Assembly (NCBI GenBank): GCA_035041965.1
Contig: JAPYMA010000543.1
Coordinates: forward strand, 1-64,000
Length of the DNA: 64,000 nt
Source: Anisakis pegreffii
Lineage: Eukaryota; Nematoda; Chromadorea; Rhabditida; Anisakidae
Reading direction: 5' to 3'
Shown here: in pieces, positions 49,773-61,785 of the stretch
Layout: every line of letters starts with the position of its first letter
Numbering within the stretch: position 1 is the stretch's first letter
Position numbers and translations under genes: made by a program
Notes under the pieces: generated by a model
Told to the model about the DNA's origin: nothing
Seen by the model: the letters and a program-made list of their open reading frames with translations, nothing else
The model's database searches: none

Positions 49773-51123
49773 ATGAGTCTGGGCCGGGAAAAGCCTGTAA
49801 AGACTATATCCGATCGAGAAAAGTTTCGCAGCAATCAGTATGTGAGGTTACCGCGCGGTTAGGCTGGCTTTCACCATAAGGATGAGGCTCACACCAGGTT
49901 TAAGATGCAGCTGCTTGCACCAGGGCATGTTTTGCTTTACATTGTGGAAGAGAGAAGATTTGGGAAAGAAATGCTCATGATCGAATCACACTTATTCAAT
50001 TAACCCCTTTCTGATGTATACTTGAAGTACCGACCTGTTTTAATGTGTAGAACGAATGTAAGATAACATTTCTCAGCTGAAACCTTGCAGATGGGAAGAC
50101 CGTTTTTAAAATGTGGCCTTATCCTTGATTGGCATATTCCATCTAAAGAAGTATCAATGTGTTTCGTCGATGAACTGAATACCCTTCTTCGTAACAACGA
50201 ATATGAACGTAGATTGAAGTCACCTCAAAGGATGTCAAAAAATCGACAGGATAATCCCAATGTGATAAACGATTCATGTGAGCTTTCGTATTTCACTTTT
50301 CTCGATATTTCAATGTACGCTTCTGATAATCCGATACATTTGATTCGTACCAGTGGCTTCTTGTCAAATATAAATTTAATTGGTTGCGAATTTTGCTTGA
50401 TTGCATCCAGTGAGAGTTATTATTCCAGTGGAAACTACATCAGGATTAAATGAATTGGAACGTACGAAGCAGGACCATTTGGAATCCAAAAGCAAGGTTT
50501 TTAATTTAGTTTCGTGAATACTATCCAATAAAGTCTTGCATTTAGCACTTATCAAGGCTAAGAAAAACGTATTCGGATATGGATGTTATCGAATTTCAGC
50601 TACGCATTGCAACGATTGGTCTGCGATCAGTATTGCGGTCTATGCAAAAAGGTGTAGTCACAATGGTTTTCCTTGATGCAAATTTGCTAAGACCATCTGC
50701 TGTTAGTACTGTCTTAGGGCTGTACGCTATCAGGTATGTAGTTTCTGTTTTGTTCAAGTATCTTGATTGTACAAATCTTGCTTTGAACTGTATCAGCGAA
50801 GAGTCTTCTTCATAAAGAAAAAAGCAAGAGATGTTATCAATTTTACTGAGAAACATTATTGTCAGTAAGGAATTTACTTCTTCTAATCATCGTTCATTCG
50901 ATCGAGCAAAGAAGTTCAACTTATATTTAGTTGTAACGCAGTGAATGTCTATGCTCTGGAAGGTCTCGATGTAACGATCTCAAAATCGTTAAACTTTCGT
51001 GTTGTTGGAGCTGTCGGATTATGCGAAAACGAACAGACGGACGCAATTTGTACAAAAGCAAAACGTGAATTACGTCCAGTAGAAAGGGTGTGCACGGTTA
51101 GACTACCTAATGTCTTCACATAG
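49773..51123 (+). CDS. L7Ae/RPP38-like RNA-binding protein
   Basis: Exons 49773-49857, 50077-50261, 50600-50733 and 50931-51123 have matching phases (1, 0, 2) and give 198 aa. Exons 3-4 form an L7Ae/L30e/Gadd45 fold pattern: IATIGLRSVLRSMQKG, TMVFLDANLLRP, then VNVYALEGLDVTISKSLNFR and VVGAVGL. The N-terminal part (FLKCGLILDW, then a helix MCFVDELNTLL) resembles the region before the L7Ae domain in RPP38, a protein of RNase P and RNase MRP, which process tRNA and rRNA precursors. Start: first ATG of exon 1, 5' end not certain. The first donor (GTTAGG) and the end of exon 2 (AAT|GTGATA) are weaker sites. Other L7Ae-family roles (snoRNP, ribosomal) are possible. Confidence 0.65.
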
Positions 51124-51654
51124 TATTTGTCAAAGTGGTAATACTTTTTCCTGTCATTTTGCGTAAAAGTTTCGTTAGTTACAGCGTACATCACGAATGT
51201 CGATGCCGTTGATAGCCGCCGAGTTGAACATTTCATGTGGAAAACAAAAGAAAAGTGGCAAAAAGAAAAAAAAAGCAAACTAAAAGTGAATTTCGTAACT
51301 AATTAGTGGATTTTCGCAGCCAATTAGCAGCAACGCTTATTGCTATTCTATTGAGTGGTCGTGAATTTGGTCGTGTAAATTTTCGTGAATCAGTTGAAGA
51401 CAAGATTTAAAAAAATCAAAATCATATTTCGAATATCAGTGTCGTCTAAGCTTCTCTAGACTCGGGAATGAAATCTGAGTAATTGAAAAGTGGTTTAATG
51501 ATGTATATACTGAATAATACTGCTGATGATGTAAAAGTGAAATAAAGCCATTGTCGAAGCAAATCAAATTGGAGTCGTCTTCGTGAAACTTGAAATACAC
51601 AAAAATACACTCGTTTTCGTTATTTTTAATGATCGTTATATCATCTCCTTAATC

Positions 51655-52724
51655 TAGTGGTTCTCACGCTCGGTTGCTCCATTACCTCTTTTGACGATCT
51701 GGCAGGTCGCCGTTAGTTGCTCTCTCTCTCTCTCCCTCCCCCCTCTGACAGAAAACTTACAATTTCCACGTATAACGTCAGGAACAAACGGAAAACCGGT
51801 CGGGAAATTTCTCAGTGGCGTGAAATAAATGTTTTCTGGAACGAAACAAGTATTTTTAGAACTTTATTTTTCCATTGCAGAGACAATATGAACCTCGGCA
51901 ATCAGAAACGAAAAGCAATGAAAAAAAAACTCTTCGGCGATAAAAATTGAAAGTTAACAACAGTTTCAATTATTCATGAAGAAGGAAGATGCAATAAACA
52001 TTTGAGAAATTCTCTTCCAGATGAACGGAAAAGTAATCGTTCCATCAACGTAATGGTTAATAATTAAGTGAAAATTCATCGGATGGATGAAAGTAAATCC
52101 GAACTATCGAGGGTTTTGGGATGCGGCAGGTGCATTGAGTCTGAAACCAATGATCTTTTCTATCGTACCAAACGGCCCAATCAGTTCTTACTGCTCATGA
52201 GAGACGATTCAGCCAATATATTAAGGAACTTACAAAATAATTGTGACTACTTCAGACTGATTTTTATTCAGGCTTGGGTGAGCTGGAGATACTCAGAAAA
52301 TAGGATGAAGACGAGTGTTTTCATGAGCGAGCCGCGTTTAGGTATCCGAGTGGAAAATACGCCATCACAATGGCGTTTCATCATAACAAAACAACACCAA
52401 ATATTGGTTTCTCTCAGTCAATCCCCAGTGTTGATGAGAAACGATGTCAGCCCATGATGTATTGAAGAACTTACGAAACATTTGTGACTAAACAGACTTT
52501 TAATTAGGCCGGGACGAGATAATGATAGTCAGAAAATAGGAGAAAGAACAGTGTTGCCATGAACTAACCGCATTTACATACCCAAGTGAAAAAACACCAT
52601 CACAATGGCGTTCTATCATAACATAATAACTGCACAAAATATCAATTTCCCGACCCCTCCGTTACCCCCTACGAGACCCCAAATTATCAAAAATGGGTAG
52701 TTTCACCCCCTATGAGAATCACTG
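51655..52724. mobile_element. hAT-like element, 1070 bp, exact 8-bp TSD, with internal duplication
   Basis: CCTTAATC is duplicated at 51647-51654 and 52725-52732. Ends are TAGTGGTTCTCACGC and, reversed, CAGTGATTCTCATAGGGG. A CT microsatellite lies at 51720-51745. Internally, about 220 bp are directly repeated with a 237-bp offset (from 52197 and from 52434), marked by AGGAACTTAC / AGAACTTACG and CCATCACAATGGCGTT in both. A 129-codon open frame (52068-52457) spans the first copy, but no transposase motif is seen. It is a relative of the 347-bp element at 39.5 kb. Confidence 0.88.
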
Positions 52725-52732
52725 CCTTAATC

Positions 52733-53935
52733 AAAAGACGTGTCTTAGGTGTAAAAGTCAACTGATCAGTGAGTATTAAAATTAACGAACTATAAAAATC
52801 AAACGCCATATGTGCATAGCTCTAAGGAAGGTAGCCTCAACCGAGGAATAGATTCAAGAATTATTCACTACCTACCTACAATGGAGCATGCAAACATTCA
52901 GATCGCAAATTCATTTTCAAGTAGTAGGTAGTTGGTATGAACAGTTTTTATGAACAACGAGTGATTATTCATTTCGAACTACAGAATCGTGACTGGTGTC
53001 AATCAAATTGAATCATGCGGTGAATATGTCATAAAATAAGCGGTTTAGCCACTCCATTTTTTAATCTTTTAAATAACTCCTCGTAGCTGTTGAGTGAACG
53101 TGAAATTCTGAGGAGACTCTATCGTAAAAACAAGTGGATTCTTTTTCATGAATGAATGGGTGAGGCATTAGAGCAGGGTTGTGAATAATGCTGGTTTTTA
53201 TCGTGATAGCATTCTTGTCTTGGTTTCTTCCACTCTTACCCATACTTTGCGCCGTGTTTTTCAAGTTATCAAATTACTTCTCGCGCCAAGTCTTTTATTT
53301 TCAAATAAATAGGTTTTTCTGGCCTTCATAACGTATTATGAGCATGTTTGGTTAAATGAAAGGAACCGAATGAAAGGATGAAAGGAACCGAAACGTAAAT
53401 TACAATGATGTCATCATATGAATAACGTTTTATCTCATAAATTGACAGTTGATATTGATTGACATCTTGAATGGACAATTTACACTCTGCTTGATGATGA
53501 TCTGCATTCTTATATTCAACAATTTTTTGCTTTGATTGCGTTTTACTGAATCAGCAACTTTCTGTTGATCATATTCGGAACAGCTGACGATTGCTAATAA
53601 TACGAATGAAATGACTGTGCCGCAGTTTGTTATTCAATGATTCCATTAATAAGTTCTCGCATAGATGACTGCCTAAGAGCTTTTGAAACACGTGAAGTTG
53701 TTCTATGAAAAAGCTATTACGACGGTTAAAGGGTGGAAAGCAATTAGGAGATCTGACCTCCCTTTTCTAATCGCAGCAGACGTATTCTGTAATGCATCTG
53801 AATGTGAATAAGCAAAATCAAATGAAGATCAAAATATTAACATTTAAAAACAACAAACAATTTAAAAGAATTGTTACAAATCAATAAATGTCGATCGGCA
53901 CTGAATCAATATTCAAAGGAACAAGTAAAACCAAC
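52733..53935. other. No supported gene
   Basis: AT-rich. It may contain further exons of the Cys-rich gene that starts at 54072 (for example after CTGCGATTAG near 53774, which would continue the frame at the right phase), but this is not firm. Confidence 0.35.
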
Positions 53936-54072
53936 CTCCGAATATCAGTGGTAAAACCGCAACACACAATCTGCTTATAAGTCATCCCGTCCTTTTCACA
54001 ATGATGTTGGATAATATTTCCGCACTTGCTATAAAACGGCTTATTTCTCATGCAGAAACTGTCCTCTGACAT
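53936..54072 (-). CDS. First exon of a small Cys-rich protein gene (partial)
   Basis: ATG at 54072-54070 lies 24 nt behind a strong TTTATTTCAG acceptor with no upstream exon, a typical trans-spliced start. The exon encodes 45 residues (phase 2 out at CGGAG|GTTGG). Five Cys residues are spaced C-x9-C-x7-C-x11-CC (in FCMRNKPFYSKCGN, HHCEKDG and IVCCGF). There is no signal peptide, so disulfide secretion is unlikely; metal binding or a structured core is possible. The family is not recognised. Confidence 0.45.
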
Positions 54073-54096
54073 GGTTACTTACGGACACGGTCGAGA

Positions 54097-54106
54097 CTGA
54101 AATAAA
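54097..54106 (-). promoter_or_regulatory. Probable spliced-leader acceptor of the Cys-rich gene
   Basis: Minus-strand TTTATTTCAG, with AG at 54098-54097. The resulting 5' UTR would be 24 nt. Confidence 0.5.
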
Positions 54107-54125
54107 CTCTTATATTACCAGTCAA

Positions 54126-54295
54126 TAGTGGTCTCTATTCCACACTTTTGGTGACATGTTCTATTCTATTCTATTCCGCTCTTAAACGGCTCTATTCTAT
54201 TCTATTCTGTGCATTCCTGTTTTGAGAACTTTTCTGTGCTATTCCTTGCAATAGAACAGGAACAGAACATTTTAACTAGAATAGAGACATCACTA
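54126..54295. mobile_element. hAT-like foldback MITE, about 170 bp
   Basis: Ends TAGTGGTCTCTATTC and, reversed, TAGTGATGTCTCTATTC. Inside are runs of TTCTATTC and its inverse GAATAGAAC, so most of the element can fold into a hairpin. Flanks CCAGTCAA and CTTGTCAG share 5 of 8 positions. It ends about 30 bp upstream of the probable spliced-leader site of the Cys-rich gene, i.e. in its outron. Confidence 0.6.
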
Positions 54296-56070
54296 CTTGT
54301 CAGTAACGGGCCACTGCTACGAAAATAATGTCAAATGGTTCTTTTGTCCTGCTTTTCTCATTACTTATATTTGCTTAGGCGTCGTCGCTTTTCGTTAGAC
54401 TGAAATGAATGAATGATTGAGATGTTTGAGCAACTCAAGAATATGCATCCTTGTAAACGCATGTATCGACAAACAGTAACAACAACCGATCTAGTAAGAG
54501 GCGCGATGGGATAATGAACAGCAGATTTCAAATACAGAAATTATAATTTCAATGAAAAATGCATGCATACGAATGCATGAGCTTAGCAATTTAGGATTTT
54601 TCGTTTTCTGCGACGAAACCACAAATCAGTGCCACGCGAGTCGCACAGCTGGAAAAGTATCAAGAAAACTTCTGAACGGCGGATTATTCATCATTTCCCC
54701 GTAGACACTTCTTCAACTGAACGGTTTCTTGAGACCACTTGTCCATCTAAGGAATCTTCGTTGACGCTTTTCCATACACCCACTCAACAATGCGAGTTGA
54801 TTATGCTAGCTCTGATGTGCTTGTGAAATTTTGATTTATAACTGCTATACGCTGTTGGAATATTCCTTACACAAGTGAAAAATATATCACTTGAACATAT
54901 GTTTCTGAACAGTTGCAGACTTTTCTCCACAATACAAATTTTTTTAATAGACGTTTTGATCAATTTTGGACTGCTAGAAGAAACTTTTAGTTCGAGTGTC
55001 TTAAAATTTTCGGTAAATTCCAACACTTATCCAGTTTCAGTAAATTTGCTGTCGTAATCCAATCGAAAATTTTCGAAGTTCGGACGGAATATCGAGTTTC
55101 AGAATTCCAAAAAATGGATTCAGTCGGATTCCGACTAACAATTTTAAATTCCGGTCCGAATACCGAATTTAGGAATCTTGAAAAGCCGATTCGGTCGGAT
55201 TCCGACCGAACCCGAATTCTGTTCGGTTACCATCACTAGTATGGACTAGGTTCGGACTTTAGCTTGAGCTGAGACTTATGCCGAGGAACCACGTACTTTC
55301 AACAGATACAGAACCACCCACTCGTTCAATAGGTACTTCGGCCTCGGCAAGAGCCTTATTCTTAAGTCCAAGCCCAAATGCTACTATCCACTGCCACATT
55401 TCATTTTGATTATTGCCATTTCTGCAGTGCAATACTCAAATAATATTTGTCTTATGATGGATAGTGTATTATGATGATGTGCAGGTTTGCACGGAAACCG
55501 TTGCACACTATACCACGCCTACTTTTCATTGCTTTCAGCTTTACATTCAGCGAATGTCCAGCAACCGATTTAAATGCTAGCTTTTGACGAGCATGCAAAT
55601 CATCCACGGAAGACTGCTCGTGCACAAACCCTATTTTTCCTGCTGGTTAAGTCGTGACACTATTCATCGTTATGGTGGAAGGTTTCCATCAATATTTTTT
55701 TCATCAACTTATTGTATTTAATTTCATTTGATAATACTAACTGAATCATATTTTAGTTGTTTTGTCACTATTTCCTAACATTCTGTGCATTCTTAATATA
55801 AGCTGACAGACGCGCTCAGAGTGTAATAAGCGAGTAGGATTTTATCTTGGATCAGCGAGGTCTGATACACTCTATTCAGTTCCCGTAGTATCGTTTGAGG
55901 CGTGCAGGGCTGATATATAAGATCCAGATACCATAATTTTGTATATGTAAATCATTTACTTGTCGCGGTTTCGATGCGGTCAAGAATACCTTTGCTAGTA
56001 GATTATGAGAGCGGAAACAGTCGATGACTGTAACGAAGAGTTGAACGGTAATTGAAAGGTAGTGAATATT
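54296..56070. other. No gene; one palindromic repeat
   Basis: Around 55060-55250 there are repeated TTCGGTCGGATTCCGACCGAA-type palindromic motifs and a right end GGTTACCATCACTAG, resembling a hAT terminus, but no left end or target duplication was found. The rest is AT-rich and contains the upstream region of HINT. Confidence 0.45.
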
Positions 56071-56080
56071 CGTTTAGATT

Positions 56081-56085
56081 ATGTT

Positions 56086-56089
<4 letters not shown>
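56081..56089 (+). promoter_or_regulatory. Minimal upstream ORF overlapping the long HINT start
   Basis: ATG TTA TGA: start, one codon, stop. Its stop overlaps the in-frame ATG at 56086. A short AG acceptor (TTCGTTTAG, ending 56077) lies just upstream, so the leader could be very short. Confidence 0.4.
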
Positions 56090-57282
<1,193 letters not shown>

Positions 57283-57750
57283 TTTATTTCAATAAGAATT
57301 TAATGAGAAAGAAACACGGTTATATCGGTGATTGTTGCTTTTTGGTTTATGATTGATTCTTGTTTATTTTTTGTTGTTCAATTGGTCGTAGGAATGCTCC
57401 TGTCGTTTTTCAAGATTCTCATCTCGGGTTGTAATTTATTTCAGTTATGAAAGATATTTCATTATTTGCTTGCGTGTCACTCATTTTGCTCGATTCCAGA
57501 GAACTGCTGTTATATGTTGAGATTTTAAGTAAATATTTCGCTTTGTATTATCGTTGTCATACTGCACGGTACATCTTTAAAAAAATTGTTATTGGATCAT
57601 TCGTTTAATGGAAAAGCGAAGGTACTGCATTAAGGAAATGAGAGTGAATAATTTCACAACAATGAAACTTCAAAAGTAATTTGATTTAGGAAGTAAATGA
57701 GTTATTGAATAGCCGATTATTTTTGTTTACGTTTTGATCGCCCATTCAAA
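57283..57750. other. Convergent spacer between HINT and cathepsin Z
   Basis: 3' flanks of the two genes. No canonical AATAAA was seen close to either stop; AATAAG and variants are present. Confidence 0.5.
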
Positions 57751-60700
57751 TCATACGATGGGATCAGCCCAGACGCAATCTTCCTCAATTTTTAAATTAT
57801 ATTTAGAACCAGCATGTTTGTATTCTGAAGTGACAATACGAAACCAGCCATCCTCACCCTGAAACTATCGATAATTAAACTTTGAATGGATGAGAGGATT
57901 GCAAGAGATAAATGAGTAAGTGTACTGATTTACCCAAGGTGTTCCCCAACTATTTCTGCCAATCCAGTACGGAACACCAGAATCGTGTTGAATGCCCCAT
58001 CCGTAAACTGATATGATATGATCGATTCCCTCACTTGTTTCTTCTTTGTAGATACCACCCGAATATGTTTCAAATTTTTTTGTCGCAGCGATACCACATC
58101 TAAGTAAGTTTTCTGATGATTATATACAATAAATCAATCGTATTTAATGCTAATATTATATTGCTGAAGAGTGCTTTTAGTAGAAATAATGGTGAATGTT
58201 TTTTTTGTGATACCAGAACAAGTGTATTGATGCAATTAACTCCATAAAAGCTGGCAACAAAAGCGTCTTTTCAAGGTTCAATGATGAAATGGACTGCACT
58301 GTGATGGTAACCGATTGAAGTTCGATCGGCTAATTCCGAACAACTTTTTAACTTTAACAATTTTTCATTACTTCATGGAATTTGCCGTTAAGATTACTAT
58401 CGTTAAATTTGAATTTCTTCGGTATGAACGAATTCCGGAGATTTGTAGATGGACTCAGTCGGATTACGACCACTATCACAATGGATAAAACATTATTAAG
58501 TGATGACTGCCAGTTTTTTTTCTGTGGATTTGATCACAGAACCTCTCTCACAGTGATCCTTCCAATAAACACGCTATCAATAATTGTCGCTCTTTAAAAA
58601 ACTAATTTTGCATCACAAAAAGTTGACTGATTGCGCTGATTTTGAGTGAAAACATTTTGTTTGAAAAACGATAAATGACCTTCAAATACATCACGAAACA
58701 AAGTGTTTAACAATTCAGCATTCCAGAAACATCTGGAATTCGCAAAAGTAACGCTAAAAACACTAATCTGAATTATGAAATGCCTAATAACTCGTAAAGA
58801 TGTAGTTGTTTTTAAGTGTTCTCAATTTTGACCTTTAAATTTGTTTAACTCTTAGATGATCACTTATTCTTTTTTGCTCATGACCTATTCCTATTCAACT
58901 GCTTTCATCAACTTTCTAAAAACGAAAAAAGTTTTCAGTACAGGCGTTTTGTTCTTTGAAAGTGGACGATAGCAATCGAACAGGAATAGGCTATGAATGA
59001 AGAAAATGGGGTGAATGCCAATGTGCGGATTAATTAAATCGCACTTTGTTCTAATTCAGAAGGAATTCTTTCAACCATTAGTTCCCAAAGTGACCGAAGT
59101 GAACTCCTCAAGGTTAGAGTTCAGAAGTAGATTGCCTAAAAGTTTAAGCGTTGAAGGTGTTTTGCGAAAGGAGAAACTCATTTTTAAATAATCTTGATTA
59201 CTTCCCCATTCCAAATATATCAGTGATAATTTTCGTCAATTGCTTTCTCTGGATTTGTTCGAAATGTTGGAATGAAGTGATATTTCGTTGTGACATATAA
59301 GATTCAAACGGTCGACTTACGCGATCGGTCCATTTTCAAAGATTTCGGCTTTCATTTTGTTGATCGTCGATACTCGGCCGTAATCACCAACTTTGTAAAG
59401 CGTATAATTACTAATTGAAAAGCAGTCATCTGGCCAACATGATCCACATTTATTGTATGGAGTACATTCTGTAATGTGAAACACGTGAATTTTGATCGAA
59501 TTTATAAGGAGACTGTTTGTCAATCAATGGGTACCGATGAATCAGTTACGTCCTGATAAAAACGTTGGTCGAGCAAGCATCAATGAATACGTAAACTAAT
59601 TGATGTATGCGTTTACTTCCATCTCTTGCTTGATAGTTGTTGCAAGTCTCATGTGGGATGCCAATGTCATGTGCGAACTTATAAACACCTCCAGGTTCAC
59701 CACCTTCACAGCTTCCTGTTCCTCCACAGTCAATTACCTGTATGAGTTCGATTGAATTAGAAAGCGATATGAAGAGCTACTTCTGAGCTACTTTCTCAAT
59801 TGAACAATATGATATCAATGTATTGATCATTTGATCATAAATCCAACTACGATATTTTATTTGTATCCCTATTAATACGAAGACATTTCACTTATTATTT
59901 GGACAATCTTCTTAGAGTTGCAAACCTCTTGAACAGATAAATGTACTTGAGGCCAAGCGTTTTTCCGTTTTATATTGAAACGATCTGCTAGGGCGCTGGT
60001 AGCTCCTTCAAAAAAGTCTTTTCAAAATGCAACAATTTAGGGAATTCATCAAAAAATTTATCCTCAAGGCTGATAGCTAACCGACAATACGAAGATTTAC
60101 TAGAACTCAATCAGTAATAAACTGGATTTCAGTATGGAAATTTGGTTGAAGTTTACCAGCAATTTCAGCTGGAAGATGCCGTAATTTTTGAAAATGAAAC
60201 TAAATTTCCCGAACAGCTCATCTCAAACGTCGTGGAATTTAAGAAAATTCACATGTAACATCGAAGCCGTGAAAAAATCACAGAATTAGGAAGTGATTAT
60301 TTCTAATGAAGTTTAGAGTGAAAACGAAATGAAATCAGCTACGAAACAATGCAACAATGTAAGCAGTGAAATTTCTTCATGGATTGAATGCTTTTCAATG
60401 ATAATGTCATTCATTTTGAATTTTCTGCTTCTGTACAATCAGCTTAAAGTTCTGTTGATTGTCCGCAAGAATAAACCATTTCATATTGAAACTCATTATA
60501 TAATAAAAGTTGTTGATATTAACTTCCGAGGATAAGGCCAATAATTTGCTTGATAAAGTCAATACTAAACAATTTCAAAATATCGCTAAGAGAAGGAATG
60601 AAAAAAATTGAAATTTTGTAATTAAATTGAAATTGAAATAGATAGAAAGTTGATAACAATTTGCACATCGATGAGGGTTTGGTAAAAACAAAGAAAGATA

Positions 60701-61785
60701 ACTCACCAAAAGCCCAGCAAGATCCACAATCTGAAAAATGTGAATAAATTTCGGTTCATTTTCATCGAAAATTCAATTTTGGAATTATTATTTGAATCAA
60801 AAAATTGGGATGATTTCCATTTCTGAAATTTTCTTCATTATATTATCAGAATTGATCTGTTGTCGATATGGTAAACTTATTATCTGTAATTCGTAGTGCA
60901 ATACTTTTCAGATGTTAGTGATTAATAAGGGAGGGGTTTTGAAAAGTTATTCTGGTCATAATAACATAGCCGTTACGAACAAATCAATAGCAAATTCTTT
61001 AGAAATCAGCTCAAAAGTATGAAGAAATGAGAAATACATTTAATTCTTATAATTCTTATTTTTATTCTTATTGTTCGATTAGTACATCCTTTTCATTCAA
61101 TATGTCTTGGAATTATTTTGATCTGTCATTGACAAATATAACAAAGTTACAAATTTTCACTCATACAGCGAGGAATATGCTGGTTGCGATCGATTCCTGC
61201 GTAGTTCACACCATCTTTATTACGCCAATCAAATGAAATCGGAAGTGCATCAAAATCATAATCTGGATCATCATACTGCCTCGGCAATAATCTGTAAAAC
61301 ATGATGACTGATTTTTTGCTATCCTTGACGATATTTCAGTAAGTAAATCCGGATGCGAGTGTATGTCGTAAGGACAAACAATTCGCTATATAAGTAAAGA
61401 TAAGTTTGCACAAATTGGTACTTCAGAATGATCTTTTTGCGAATTTAGATTCGGCATAAAGATAAAATAGAAATGAAGTTATCCGGAGAAAATCCAATAT
61501 ATCGAATAAGAAGCAAGTTCACAACGAAAAGTCATAAATTAATTCCGTTCACTGATTCAAAACAATGCAAGGTATATGAAGTGGAATAGCTGCATCAAAT
61601 GTTCAGTAAAACTATTGTGATAAACATTCAAACACTTACCTGTGTTCGTATATTCTAGACGTCTTCTTGTAACAAGGAATTTCGTTATAACGATTCCGTT
61701 TCACGTGCGCTAGTTTACGATACTTCTTTGCCTCATTCAGAGCAACTGCGATTATGAGCAGAAGGAAGACCAGTCGACCTTGCAT
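57751..61785 (-). CDS. cpz: Cathepsin Z (X)-like cysteine protease, complete 8-exon gene
   Basis: Cathepsin Z is a lysosomal C1 carboxypeptidase; nematode CPZ proteins also act in moulting. Exons: 61640-61785, 61167-61291, 60707-60730, 59926-60005, 59617-59737, 59321-59468, 57934-58099, 57751-57858. All phases match; total 918 nt, 305 aa (family about 303-306). A signal peptide ([12 protein letters not shown]) opens the protein, followed by a short basic propeptide with one Cys. The cathepsin X hallmark HIP is at aa 87-89. Catalytic residues: Cys95 in CGSCW, His242 in DHIISV, Asn264 in GRNSWG. The [27 protein letters not shown] stretch is split here only by family pattern, and the end is DCVWADPIV. 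The catalytic Cys lies in a 24-nt exon. Confidence 0.95.
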
